Notes: generated from the letters alone by a model not told the origin. A stretch of 23,866 bases of DNA from Streptococcus sp. (GCF_030825805.1 NZ_JAPJPF010000028.1:1-23866); one strand, 5' to 3'; counted from the first letter of the stretch, positions 1 to 9,897 are shown. Translations and numbers: made by a program.

Positions 1-52
1 TTGCTCGACAATCCAAAGACAATTGAGAGGCTAGGACTTTTGTCCCAGCCTC
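1..52. repeat. Partial copy of dispersed intergenic repeat (cut by window edge)
   Basis: These 52 bases match 16388-16439 at 51 of 52 positions; the only difference is C20 versus T16407. The match stops just before the T-run at 54-60. The full copy at 16265-16440 extends about 120 bases further on its other side, so the rest of this copy probably lies to the left of the window. The matching part ends in a hairpin (27-52). It lies immediately beyond the stop codon of pulA, as the second copy lies immediately beyond metK. Confidence 0.85.
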
Positions 53-60
53 ATTTTTTT
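27..60 (+). terminator. Intrinsic terminator for a rightward transcript entering from the left
   Basis: An 11-position stem (27-37 with 42-52, one A.C mismatch in the + strand RNA) with a TTTT loop is followed by seven T at 54-60. This fits termination of a + strand gene or RNA left of the window. On the minus strand the same stem is fully paired, with a G.U pair, and lies past the pulA stop, but no U-run follows it there. Its use as a pulA terminator is therefore less certain. Confidence 0.6.
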
Positions 61-62
61 GT

Positions 63-2360
63 TTATTTCTTCCATTCAAAGATGGAAGCTGTTAAATTCT
101 CAACATAGAATGGACGTTTATTTCGACTATTTCCAACAAGGAGCTCAAGATGATCTGCGTTCTGGAGATAGAATGGTAGTCCACTGGTGTTAAAAATGAC
201 ATAGTAGTGTTTGTCCCAATTTAATTCAAAGACAACAACACCACTGCCCATATCTGCTGTATGCACGAAGACATGTTGGTAGATTTCCTCATAAGATTCA
301 AGGGACAAGGCAGGCAGGGTCTTCTTCAAATGAATCAATTGGCGAACATAGTCAACAGTATCCTTATTTACAGACACTAGATTCCAGTCGACTTGGTTGA
401 CAGCATCAGGTGCATTATAAGAATTCATGGCCCGTTCTCGATCTTTAGGTGTCACTTCCCCATCTTCGCCCGTTGCAACTAGTTTGGTTCGTAGGAACTC
501 TTGTCCAACCTGCATAAAGGCCATCCCTTGGAAGAGGAGATTCATGGCTGTCGCCATTTCTACCTGCTTCTTAATTTTTTCCTGAGAATCATTTGGATGG
601 ACATAAGAAAGCAAATCGTAGAGGTTGTAATTGTCATGGGCTTCTACATAGTTGAGGACCTGACTTGGAGTTAGGAATGATCCCAACTCTGCACTTCCCA
701 GAACGGAACGCGCAATGATGTCTTCTGTAGACTTGCGACTGACATACCCACGTTTAATGGATCCGAAGACTTCAGCTCCCTTAATGGCATCTCGAGAGGT
801 ATCATTAAAGAAACCGACTTGGGCCATTTGATAAGCATTGTCCTTTTTGGCCTTATCTTCTGGAGCCAACCCTGTCCCCATATCCCAACCTTCTCCATAA
901 AGGAGAATCCGTGGATCAATCGCGTCCATGGCTTCACGGATTTCATTCATAGTATCCACATCGTGAATCCCCATTAAGTCAAAGCGGAAACCGTCAATCT
1001 TATATTCTGTTACCCAATACGTCAAGGAATCAATCATGAATTTGCGGTACATCTCATGCTCACTGGCCGTCTCATTCCCAACTCCTGTACCATTTTGGAA
1101 GGATCCATTTGGATTCATCCGGTAGTAATAATCAGGAACGGTTGTTTGGAAAGCTCCATCTTCTGTTGAATAGATATGATTATAGACCACATCCATGACT
1201 ACCGAAATACCCGCTTCATGATAGGCGTGTATCATTTCTTTTAACTCGCGCATGGTGGTCTTAGGATCGTGAGGTTTGGTCGAGTAACTAGTCTCTGGAG
1301 CAGAGTAATTCTGCACATCATAGCCCCAATTGTAGATGACATTCCCCTCTTCATCATAGGTCTTATAACGGTCGGTCACTGGTTGCAGTTGAACTACATT
1401 GACCCCTAATTCCTTGATATAGTCAAAGGCTGTGGCATCCCCTTGGGCGTTCTTCGTCCCAGTCTGGTGAGCTCCTCGGTAGGTTCCTCGATAGGCTTCA
1501 TCCACACCGGAGGTCGGAGAGATGGTCAAATCCCGGACATGCATTTCATAGACAACCGCCTGACAAGGATTATCCAGACGCCAGTCAGCCTTTTCATAAA
1601 CTTCTGACTGAAAGGCAGGGAAGATGCAATCCTGATGAGAAAGAATGGCAGATTTTTTCCCATTTTCACTGGTAGCGATCGTATAAGGATCACGCGCAAC
1701 CTCTGTATGGTAATCAAAATAAACCTTATACTGATAGGCTAGTCCACTGAGATTTCCCATAACATCCGCATACCAGACACCACAGTTATTGCGAACATGG
1801 TCGCTAGATTCTCTCTGACCACGAACCATTGGGACAATCTTCCAGACCTTGCTGTCATTGGCGACAGAATCATAGATAAGAAGGTCTACTTTATTGGCAG
1901 TAGGCGCCCAAAGTTTAAAGCGGTAATCATCATCTTGCTGGCGATATCCCAACCAACCCTGATAGCCCCATTTGGCATCAAATTCTTGATAATGCGTCGC
2001 CATATCAAAAGCGTGTGGCTTCCGACGGCTGTATTCATGACTGGTCATTGCAGCCTGTAAGGAATAATAAACAGTGTCATCTCCTTGAATCAACCAGACT
2101 TCCCGCACCTTCCCTTCTGGTAAAAGCTCAATATGGTATTCATCCGACTGACTAAGCCAGTTTCCTTCCTTGATGATGACATGGCCAATGTGTTGAGGTG
2201 TCTCACAGTTATAAACTAGGAGCCCCTCAACTCCAAAATAATCGAGCTTGGAGAAAGAGACTTCCTCTCCCCATACTCCTTCATGCCACTTCCACATATC
2301 ACGGGCAAAATAATCACCTACGGGATGATGGTAGTGGATTTTCACTTGATACTGATGCAT
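63..2360 (-). CDS. pulA: Type I pullulanase (alpha-1,6-glucan debranching enzyme)
   Basis: A 765-residue GH13 debranching enzyme that cleaves alpha-1,6 branch points in pullulan, glycogen or amylopectin-derived dextrins. There is no signal peptide or LPXTG motif, so it should be cytosolic, unlike the much larger surface pullulanase SpuA of streptococci. Seen: a CBM48-like segment around residues 132-225 (including the RFKLWAPTA motif), the type I signature YNWGYD at 343-348, DVVYNH at 390-395, nucleophile Asp461 in GFRFDLMG, acid/base Glu490 in YGEGW, and Asp576 in VEAHDNYN. Length is normal for short Gram-positive type I enzymes. The ATG at 2360 has an AGGAAA ribosome-binding site about 9 bases upstream. 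It lies 76 bp downstream of dagK on the same strand, with no clear terminator between, so read-through from ligA-dagK is possible. Confidence 0.95.
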   Translation of the reverse strand: MHQYQVKIHYHHPVGDYFARDMWKWHEGVWGEEVSFSKLDYFGVEGLLVYNCETPQHIGHVIIKEGNWLSQSDEYHIELLPEGKVREVWLIQGDDTVYYSLQAAMTSHEYSRRKPHAFDMATHYQEFDAKWGYQGWLGYRQQDDDYRFKLWAPTANKVDLLIYDSVANDSKVWKIVPMVRGQRESSDHVRNNCGVWYADVMGNLSGLAYQYKVYFDYHTEVARDPYTIATSENGKKSAILSHQDCIFPAFQSEVYEKADWRLDNPCQAVVYEMHVRDLTISPTSGVDEAYRGTYRGAHQTGTKNAQGDATAFDYIKELGVNVVQLQPVTDRYKTYDEEGNVIYNWGYDVQNYSAPETSYSTKPHDPKTTMRELKEMIHAYHEAGISVVMDVVYNHIYSTEDGAFQTTVPDYYYRMNPNGSFQNGTGVGNETASEHEMYRKFMIDSLTYWVTEYKIDGFRFDLMGIHDVDTMNEIREAMDAIDPRILLYGEGWDMGTGLAPEDKAKKDNAYQMAQVGFFNDTSRDAIKGAEVFGSIKRGYVSRKSTEDIIARSVLGSAELGSFLTPSQVLNYVEAHDNYNLYDLLSYVHPNDSQEKIKKQVEMATAMNLLFQGMAFMQVGQEFLRTKLVATGEDGEVTPKDRERAMNSYNAPDAVNQVDWNLVSVNKDTVDYVRQLIHLKKTLPALSLESYEEIYQHVFVHTADMGSGVVVFELNWDKHYYVIFNTSGLPFYLQNADHLELLVGNSRNKRPFYVENLTASIFEWKK

Positions 2361-2436
2361 CGTATTGTATTTCCTATTTCCTAATTAACTATGTATGAAG
2401 AAACTGGCATTACCCACTCTCAGCAATGATTCTCCA

Positions 2437-3405
2437 TTATTCTTCTGATTTATATTCTGAACGGACCAGAGCATCGTCATTAATTTCATCGATGTTGGCA
2501 AAAAATTCTAAGTGATTGTGGAAAACTTCCAGTTCTACCGGTGTATCTCCGCCGTATTCGCCGTCTAAATTAATCTTGAACTCTTCTTTCTGATCCAAAA
2601 CTTCAATTTTTAATTTAGAGGTTTTGAGGTATTCAATATTTGAATCATTAACGTGTTTCCCACCATTTACAGCTTGCATAATGAGAGACAGCATTTCAAA
2701 TAATTTAGCTGTTTTGACTAAGATCAAGGTAAAGTTCCCATCATCAAGTTTAGCATCTGGTGCCACACTTTCAAAGCCACCGATTGAATTGGTCAAAGCC
2801 ACGAAGACAAGAGAAACTGGTCCAAAATAGACCCCATTGTCGTGTTCAATCCGTACCTTGCGGGTTTTATTTTTAGGAAATTTTTTCACAGCTTCGGCCA
2901 CATAAGCAAAGTAGCCATAGCGTGATTTCACTTCACTTGGAACGCTAAAGGTTAATTCGGACAAGGTTCCTGCGGCAGCAATATTGATAAAATATTTACT
3001 TCCGTAAGCACGGCCAATGTCCATTTGAATAGTTTGGTTCTTCTCAATGATCCGTGCAGCTGCGACTGGGTCTCCCATCGGAATCTTCAGAGCACGTGCG
3101 TAATCATTGGTTGTACCAGTAGGTATAAAAGCCATTTTTGGACGATGTTCAAGGCTAGCAACCCCATTGACCACCTCATTAATGGTTCCATCTCCTCCAG
3201 CAGCAACGATCAAATCAAAACCGGCTTTTGCAGCTCGCTCTGCTTCTAACTGGGCTGATAAGGGCTCAGGAGTGGTCTGATAGGCACTTGTTTCGTAGCC
3301 TACATCCTCTAACACATTCAAGACTTCTGCGATGTTCTTTTTAATGATTTCCTGACCAGAAGTCGGATTATATATCACTCGTGCTTTTTTAATCTTATTT
3401 TCCAT
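2437..3405 (-). CDS. dagK: Diacylglycerol/lipid kinase (DagK/DgkB family)
   Basis: A 322-residue soluble lipid kinase with the DAGK catalytic fold. Gram-positive DgkB-type enzymes phosphorylate diacylglycerol released during lipoteichoic acid synthesis, returning phosphatidic acid to phospholipid metabolism. Seen: NPTSG at 13-17, the nucleotide-binding GGDGT at 70-74 followed by INEVVNG, and the IPTGTTNDYAR motif at 94-104. These fit the ATP-NAD kinase/DAGK superfamily. The ATG at 3405 lies 8 bp after the ligA stop and has a GAGG motif at the end of ligA, so it is very likely co-transcribed with ligA. The C-terminal tail beyond about residue 295 is acidic and variable. The substrate is inferred from family and synteny; related YegS-type kinases could use other lipids. 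Confidence 0.92.
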   Translation of the reverse strand: MENKIKKARVIYNPTSGQEIIKKNIAEVLNVLEDVGYETSAYQTTPEPLSAQLEAERAAKAGFDLIVAAGGDGTINEVVNGVASLEHRPKMAFIPTGTTNDYARALKIPMGDPVAAARIIEKNQTIQMDIGRAYGSKYFINIAAAGTLSELTFSVPSEVKSRYGYFAYVAEAVKKFPKNKTRKVRIEHDNGVYFGPVSLVFVALTNSIGGFESVAPDAKLDDGNFTLILVKTAKLFEMLSLIMQAVNGGKHVNDSNIEYLKTSKLKIEVLDQKEEFKINLDGEYGGDTPVELEVFHNHLEFFANIDEINDDALVRSEYKSEE

Positions 3406-3413
3406 ACATGCCT

Positions 3414-5387
<1,974 letters not shown>

Positions 5388-5477
5388 TAAAAACGCTTTA
5401 CTGTGGCCTGTTTGACTACTTCCCACTAGAAAAAAAGCATTTTTTTACTACCCGGCCGAAATCCTATTTCAATGAGC

Positions 5478-5506
5478 AAAAAAAGCCTGAAGCAAGGCTT
5501 CAGACT
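5478..5506 (-). terminator. Rho-independent terminator of queT
   Basis: On the minus strand a fully paired 10-bp stem (5484-5493 with 5497-5506, including one G.U) with a 3-base loop is followed by a run of seven U. It begins 7 bases after the queT stop codon. Confidence 0.9.
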
Positions 5507-5512
5507 CTTAAT

Positions 5513-6022
5513 TTATTGAGTTAAATCAATATGATTTGAAATTCGTTTGATCAGAATCGCTCCGACAATCAGAGAAGCGAATTCACCCAAACCAGTAGTC
5601 AACCAATTCAAGAAGAATGGTGTTTCGTTTATAATATGCAATTCTAAGGCAATCGTGAACATAGAGAGGGCAAAGAAAATTGAAAATAAGAAATGATCCT
5701 TGCGAATCCATCCATTAAAGAGCTCTTCCTTTTCAAATCGTTTAAATAGGTAAACCCCAAGTGTTACGAAGACCAAGGTAGATCCACCACCAACGATCAA
5801 ATCGATAATTCCATAACTCATGAAGTTAGAAATCATACACCCAATGGTAACAGACCAAATGTATTTTCGGTTGTAGAAAGCCATGAAGTTGAGCATTTCA
5901 GAAACACGGAATTGGATCTCGTTGCTTCCGATGGCATTCAACGGGGGCGTAATGGTCAAGGCCACATAGAGAGCTGCAACTAGGGCAATCTGTGCCAAGT
6001 CACGAACAGTATAGTTTTTCAT
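5513..6022 (-). CDS. queT: QueT family queuosine-precursor transporter (ECF S-component)
   Basis: A 169-residue integral membrane protein of the QueT family (COG4708), the substrate-binding S-component of an energy-coupling-factor importer thought to take up queuosine precursors such as preQ1. Seen: about five to six hydrophobic segments (roughly 8-25, 54-75, 78-95, 110-128, 141-160) and a conserved polar stretch NEIQFRVSEMLNF at 34-46, typical of the family. The shared ECF ATPases and T-component are not encoded nearby. The ATG at 6022 is preceded by an AAAGGAG site that forms part of a preQ1-II riboswitch, which strongly supports the substrate. A terminator follows the stop, so it is monocistronic. 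Confidence 0.93.
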   Translation of the reverse strand: MKNYTVRDLAQIALVAALYVALTITPPLNAIGSNEIQFRVSEMLNFMAFYNRKYIWSVTIGCMISNFMSYGIIDLIVGGGSTLVFVTLGVYLFKRFEKEELFNGWIRKDHFLFSIFFALSMFTIALELHIINETPFFLNWLTTGLGEFASLIVGAILIKRISNHIDLTQ

Positions 6023-6026
6023 CGTT

Positions 6027-6087
6027 TTCTCCTTTAGCGGTTTTCCCGCGTATAATATGCTTGGTGAAAGAAGCTAAGCACCAAGGG
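6027..6087 (-). promoter_or_regulatory. preQ1-II riboswitch controlling queT translation
   Basis: On the minus strand the leader reads CTTGGTGCTTAGCTTCTTTC, then ACCAAGCATATTA, then CGCGGG, AAAACCGC and TAAAGGAG just before the queT ATG. The CTTGGTG/CACCAAG helix, the CGCGG/CCGC helix and the Shine-Dalgarno placed inside the 3' part match the preQ1-II (COG4708 RNA) layout. In that class ligand binding forms a pseudoknot that hides the ribosome-binding site, so queT should be off when preQ1 is plentiful. Confidence 0.93.
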
Positions 6088-6146
6088 TTGATCTTTGCCG
6101 ATGACCCAAACTAATAGATTTCAAAGCAGCAAATCAACTTTATAAG

Positions 6147-6155
6147 TATAGCATA
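6147..6155 (-). promoter_or_regulatory. Extended -10 promoter of queT
   Basis: The minus strand carries TG-C-TATACT with no convincing -35 hexamer. Initiation near 6140 would give a leader of roughly 118 nt that contains the whole preQ1-II element. Confidence 0.5.
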
Positions 6156-6183
6156 AATAAGGAAATTATGATAGACTAATTGT

Positions 6184-6621
6184 ATGAAAAAACTACTTAA
6201 TCGAATCTTTGATAATGAAATCTTAGCCTACCTGATTTTTGGTGTTGCTACAACGATTGTTTCTGTTGCTACTCGGCTGATTGTTTTCCAACTGACAGAC
6301 CAGGAACAATTAGCTACCTTGATTGGAAATATTGCAGGAATTCTTTTTGCCTTTGCTACCAATGATACGATTGTCTTTAAACAAGAAAGAAAAGGCTGGT
6401 TGAAACGGTTGATTGTTTTCTCTTTTGCTAGAATGGGAACTCTCGTGCTGGACCTCCTGATGACCACCATCTTTGTAACCCAGTATCCGCAAATCATTGG
6501 TCAGTTCGTCAATATGAATCGGACGGCAATTAATACCATCGAAACCTTTGCCGCCCAATTTATGATTGTCATTTTGAACTATGTCTTTAGCAAACTGTTT
6601 GTCTTCCGAAATAAGAAATAA
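6184..6621 (+). CDS. GtrA family membrane protein
   Basis: A 145-residue GtrA/DPMS-associated family protein. Members are small four-helix proteins, some of which help flip undecaprenyl-phosphate-linked sugars or work with polysaccharide glycosyltransferases. Seen: four predicted membrane segments at about 12-34, 42-65, 74-98 and 118-142, with the family motif AFATNDTIVFK at 56-66 and a positively charged C-terminal end (FVFRNKK). It is divergent from queT and stands alone on the + strand, with no glycosyltransferase beside it, so its partner cannot be read from context. No good ribosome-binding site precedes the ATG at 6184: the nearest purine stretch (AAGGAAA) is about 20 bases upstream, and a TATGAT -10-like element lies only 11 bases before the ATG. 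Confidence 0.88.
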   Translation: MKKLLNRIFDNEILAYLIFGVATTIVSVATRLIVFQLTDQEQLATLIGNIAGILFAFATNDTIVFKQERKGWLKRLIVFSFARMGTLVLDLLMTTIFVTQYPQIIGQFVNMNRTAINTIETFAAQFMIVILNYVFSKLFVFRNKK

Positions 6622-6641
6622 GCTCCAAATAACCAAGAAAA

Positions 6642-6678
6642 ACCGTCAGAACCTTTATGGTCTCTGACGGTATTTTTT
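6642..6678. terminator. Bidirectional terminator between the GtrA gene and the B3/B4 gene
   Basis: A long stem (ACCGTCAGA paired with TCTGACGGT, extended inward by ACC/GGT) spans 6642-6671. It has a T-run on the + side (6673-6678) and an A-run on its left side. It sits between two convergent genes and can serve both. Confidence 0.88.
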
Positions 6679-7384
6679 ATACTTCCAGACTAGCTTCTTG
6701 GGCACTCAAATAAGAGATTTTTCCTTCCACACCAAAATAGTCCTTGACCAAGCCTTTTAATTCGTCCATCGCTTCTTTGGCCCGTTCTGCTTGTTCTTCA
6801 GTCACTGCCTCCATCACAAGAATAGCCTGTCGCGTTTCTTCTGTCAGCATGGTTCTTTGGGCTTCCCGCCAGTTTAAACAACGACAAACAGCACCTTCTT
6901 GATCATAATAAATGATCTCTTCCGGCAAAGCCGGAGCGTCTTCCTCAGCTCCTAGCGGGAAGAATGTCTCTCCCCCCTTAGCTTTTCCTAAGGATAAGCC
7001 TCCAGCTAACTTTTCCATATCCTCACCACCACAGGGGATAGCATAGGCTAGCGAAACACTATTGTAGAGATCAACCAAAGGATTAATGGGATAAAACTCC
7101 CGTCCTTGCGACACACGTTTCAATAAGGCTTCGATTGACGAACGTGCACCTTTTTTGGTCTTAAATTTGGTAAAAGCCTGTCGCCATTCCTGAACGACTG
7201 GACTAGCAGTGAACTGATCTTCATCAATATATTCTTTTGATCGTGCGACTCCCTTGTCGAGCAGATCCTTAAAATAAGGATCCTTGCTCTCGTCAACATG
7301 ATTGTCGATACCTTCTACTGTCATCACCACTACTTTTGCTTGGGGAAACAAATCCCAAAATGCTTGATCTACTGTAAATTTCAT
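6677..7384 (-). CDS. B3/B4 domain protein (PheRS beta-like tRNA-binding domain)
   Basis: A 235-residue cytosolic protein of the stand-alone B3/B4 domain family, related to the editing/tRNA-binding B3/B4 region of phenylalanyl-tRNA synthetase beta. Seen: the charged motif R-SSIEALLKRV near 81-91, INPLVDLYNSVSL at 100-112, PCGGEDM at 117-123, and a C-terminal acidic/basic helical part from about 180. Free-standing members are proposed to act on mis-aminoacylated tRNA or amino-acid adducts, but I know of no established function for this one. The ATG overlaps the stop of the MarR gene as ATGA, so translation is coupled. A bidirectional terminator follows. Confidence 0.85.
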   Translation of the reverse strand: MKFTVDQAFWDLFPQAKVVVMTVEGIDNHVDESKDPYFKDLLDKGVARSKEYIDEDQFTASPVVQEWRQAFTKFKTKKGARSSIEALLKRVSQGREFYPINPLVDLYNSVSLAYAIPCGGEDMEKLAGGLSLGKAKGGETFFPLGAEEDAPALPEEIIYYDQEGAVCRCLNWREAQRTMLTEETRQAILVMEAVTEEQAERAKEAMDELKGLVKDYFGVEGKISYLSAQEASLEV

Positions 7385-7845
7385 TTCTTTACCTCACTAT
7401 AGTTTCTTTTTTGACCTTTTTTCACTTGCTCCCAATCCGCTGCTACGTTTTCTCTCATTTTAGCAAGCCATTCTTCTAATTGAAGGATTTCTGCCTTTGA
7501 AAAACCTTTTAAGGCAGTGTTCTCAGAATAAGCATGCTCAGCAAGGATAAAAGGATAAAGTGCTTGACCCTTTTCCGTCAGGATCCATTTTTTTATCTTT
7601 TGATTGGAAGGATCATTTAATTCTCGGATAAATCCTTTATCAGCTAATTTTTTAACAGAGCGGGCTACTGTTGAGCGGTCCACTTTTAATAAATCGGATA
7701 ACTCCTCTTGAATAATTCCTGGTTGCTCCCCAATCCGTACTAAATATAGGTATTGGCCTCTTGCCAGTTCCAAGTCTCGGAACTCAATATTGGCAATCGA
7801 ATCTAAGGCTCGGGCTATGATGCCAATCTCTCTTAGAACCTTCAT
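7381..7845 (-). CDS. MarR family transcriptional regulator
   Basis: A 154-residue winged-helix repressor-type regulator. Seen: a helical dimerisation N terminus, the DNA-binding helix-turn-helix at about 40-70 (IIQEELSDLLKVDRSTVARSV), a wing around 70-92 (RELNDPSNQKIKKWILT), and a C-terminal dimerisation helix. The ATG at 7845 has a strong AGGAGG site 6 bases upstream. It is the first gene of a two-gene operon with the B3/B4 protein. A perfect GTTGCA palindrome lies 40-55 bp upstream, where an autorepressor would bind. MarR proteins usually respond to small phenolic, lipid, metal or oxidant signals; nothing here identifies the ligand. Confidence 0.9.
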   Translation of the reverse strand: MKVLREIGIIARALDSIANIEFRDLELARGQYLYLVRIGEQPGIIQEELSDLLKVDRSTVARSVKKLADKGFIRELNDPSNQKIKKWILTEKGQALYPFILAEHAYSENTALKGFSKAEILQLEEWLAKMRENVAADWEQVKKGQKRNYSEVKK

Positions 7846-7885
7846 CTGCTCCTCCTTTCCTTTATAAGGAGTCTATCACATTTTT

Positions 7886-7899
7886 GTTGCAAATGCAAC
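7886..7899. promoter_or_regulatory. Palindromic operator upstream of the MarR gene
   Basis: GTTGCA-AA-TGCAAC has two perfect 6-base arms. Its length and symmetry are typical of MarR-family sites. It overlaps a plausible weak promoter on the minus strand (TTGCAT, 17 bp, TAGACT), so bound protein would block transcription of marR and the B3/B4 gene. A partial repeat (AATGCAC) follows to the right. Confidence 0.65.
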
Positions 7900-7914
7900 T
7901 AAATGCACATAAAA

Positions 7915-7938
7915 CAAAAAGCCGGCTGAAAACCGGCT
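7915..7938 (-). terminator. Terminator of the murA-to-yihY operon
   Basis: The minus-strand RNA folds AGCCGG/CCGGCT with a 7-base loop, followed by UUUUUG. It lies 24 bases after the stop codon of the YihY-family gene and before the MarR promoter region. Confidence 0.82.
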
Positions 7939-7961
7939 TGTTCCTATTTTATTCTTTAACA

Positions 7962-8930
7962 TCACTCCTGATTTTTTCTCAAGTTTTTAAGATGGAAACG
8001 ACGCTTGAATGACGCCTCTTTTTGGTGAAAAGCTACCTTAGAAGACTTGTACTTGGCTACCACATCCCCATCTTTTGTTTCAAATCTCGCTTCAATCGCA
8101 TATTGAATACTAGCATTTAAGATACAGCCAATAATCAACACCTTAGCTACCAGGATAAACCAGAACATAATGACCGCTAAAAGGACTGACCCGAAGAAAC
8201 GAGCATCTAGGAAACTCGTGATGTAGTGGTCGACATATTTCCAGAAAATATTCAAGGTCAAATAAAGGACTGCCGTCACAAAGATGGCTCCCGGAAAGAC
8301 ATAGCGAAACTTTGGAATTTTGATATTGGGTAGGGTGTAATAGAGCAAGAGCAAGGTTAAAAAGAGCAGGAAGTAAACCGAAGGTCCTGAAATATTTAAG
8401 AGGCGAAGGTAGATACTTTCGTCAAACTTGAAAATTTCATAGACGGAACGAATAATCATACGGCCAAACATGGTCAAAACCAGAGATAGACCGAACAGAC
8501 CTTGCAGAGCAAAACTAATCAAAATACTGAAGATTCTCGCCCAGATAATCCCCCTCTCCTTCTCCACTCCATAACTTTTATTGAAGGCTCTCTGCAGGTA
8601 AGCGATACACTGTGAGGAGACCCATAAAGCCGAAATGATGGAGAAACTCAGCAAACCAGTAGACGGCTTGGTAAGCACTGATGAAATCACTTGCAAGACA
8701 ATGCGGTACATGGAAGCAGGTAATACTTCACGCAAGGTTAGCAAAATCTGAGTCGGACGAATCTGGAAGTAAGGAAGGATATTGGCTGCAATCAACAATA
8801 AAGGGAGAATGGAAATCAATAAATAATAGGCCACTGCTATACTTGTGATGTCCGATTCAGAGGCCATATAAAAGCGCAAGAACCCCTTAATAAACGGTCG
8901 TTGGCCTAGCCATTTTAGAAACTTTTTCAT
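7962..8930 (-). CDS. YihY/virulence factor BrkB family membrane protein
   Basis: A 322-residue integral membrane protein of the YihY/BrkB (formerly 'ribonuclease BN') family. Seen: six hydrophobic segments (about 32-52, 90-112, 132-155, 178-200, 213-232, 244-270) and the N-terminal ESDITSIAVAYYLLISILPLLLI block characteristic of the family. The C-terminal tail from about 280 is basic and cytosolic. The molecular function of the family is not settled; the old ribonuclease label is not supported. The ATG is at 8930; the preceding bases contain GGGGAGGATAG, a good ribosome-binding site. It is the last gene of the run murA-GNAT-spxR-map, 88 bp after map, and is followed by a terminator. Confidence 0.88.
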   Translation of the reverse strand: MKKFLKWLGQRPFIKGFLRFYMASESDITSIAVAYYLLISILPLLLIAANILPYFQIRPTQILLTLREVLPASMYRIVLQVISSVLTKPSTGLLSFSIISALWVSSQCIAYLQRAFNKSYGVEKERGIIWARIFSILISFALQGLFGLSLVLTMFGRMIIRSVYEIFKFDESIYLRLLNISGPSVYFLLFLTLLLLYYTLPNIKIPKFRYVFPGAIFVTAVLYLTLNIFWKYVDHYITSFLDARFFGSVLLAVIMFWFILVAKVLIIGCILNASIQYAIEARFETKDGDVVAKYKSSKVAFHQKEASFKRRFHLKNLRKNQE

Positions 8931-9018
8931 ATCTATCCTCCCCTAAACAAAGTCATAAAAAGAGAAAAGAGCGAAACCGTTATTTATCTTCAGCTCCATT
9001 CTTTCCTCTCTACTTGTT

Positions 9019-9879
9019 TTAATAGGTTCCTTCTTCGCCTTGACTGGTCAAAATAACCGGTCCATCTTTAGTAATAACAAACTGATGTTCGTACTGACAA
9101 GAAAGTCCACCGTCAAGGGTTTTGTGGGCCCAACCTGTCTTCATATCGGTATCGATTTCCCAAGTTCCGGTATTAATCATTGGTTCAATGGTGAGTACCA
9201 TCCCTTCACGTAAGCGCAAGCCACGTCCTGCACGTCCGTAATGAGGCACCATTGGTTCTTCATGCATAGTTGGTCCTACACCGTGACCGACCAAATCGCG
9301 TACTACACCATAGCCTTTGCTTTCAGCATATTCTTGAATCGCTGCTCCAATATCACCCAGACGATTTCCGACAACCGCTTGTTCAATCCCCTTATAGAGA
9401 CATTCCTTGGTGACATCCATGAGATCTTTGACCTCTTGGGAAACATTACCAACTGCATAGGCCCAACAAGAATCAGCCAAACCACCAGAGTAGTTTTCTG
9501 TATACTTTTTCACCTGTGCAACATTATCAAAGTCTAATTTTGAGACATCAACAACAGACTTGTCTAAGGGTTCAGACAAGACCATATCCACCTTTAAGAG
9601 GTCACCGTCTTTTAAGACATAGTGACGAGGAAAGGCGTGAGCCACTTCATCATTGATCCCACAACAAGTCGCATAGGGATAGTCCATCAAGCTTCCTTCT
9701 ACACCGATCTGAAGGGGCAAGACGTTGGCTTCTTTACAGCGACGTCGAACATACTCTTCGACTTCCCACAGATCGAGACCTGGTTTGATCAAATCCCGAA
9801 GGCCAATATGGATACTAGCAAGAAAGTCTCCTGCACGGTCCATGGCTTCGATTTCACGCTGTGATTTCAATGTAATCAT
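9019..9879 (-). CDS. map: Type I methionine aminopeptidase (streptococcal form with insertion)
   Basis: A 286-residue metalloprotease that removes the initiator methionine from new proteins. Metal ligands by position: Asp98 (KVDM), Asp136 (LADS), His199 (GHGVG), Glu232 (TIEPM) and Glu264 (YEHQF), with His81 in the substrate pocket. The two ligand aspartates are 38 residues apart, against about 11 in the E. coli type enzyme. That gives an insertion of about 27 residues (SEPLDKSVVDVSKLDFDN and onward), a feature known for streptococcal enzymes. The ATG is at 9879, 18 bp after spxR. It is probably co-transcribed with murA, the GNAT gene, spxR and yihY. Confidence 0.95.
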   Translation of the reverse strand: MITLKSQREIEAMDRAGDFLASIHIGLRDLIKPGLDLWEVEEYVRRRCKEANVLPLQIGVEGSLMDYPYATCCGINDEVAHAFPRHYVLKDGDLLKVDMVLSEPLDKSVVDVSKLDFDNVAQVKKYTENYSGGLADSCWAYAVGNVSQEVKDLMDVTKECLYKGIEQAVVGNRLGDIGAAIQEYAESKGYGVVRDLVGHGVGPTMHEEPMVPHYGRAGRGLRLREGMVLTIEPMINTGTWEIDTDMKTGWAHKTLDGGLSCQYEHQFVITKDGPVILTSQGEEGTY

Positions 9880-9897
9880 CTATTTCCTACTTCCATT

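Noticed and set aside
63..2360. pulA as the surface pullulanase SpuA
   Set aside because: There is no signal peptide, carbohydrate-binding tandem or LPXTG anchor, and 765 residues is too short.
5430..5446. A7-GCA-T7 inverted repeat upstream of ligA
   Set aside because: Only A and T pair in the arms and no gene ends beside it; it could be a weak hairpin or simply an A/T tract.
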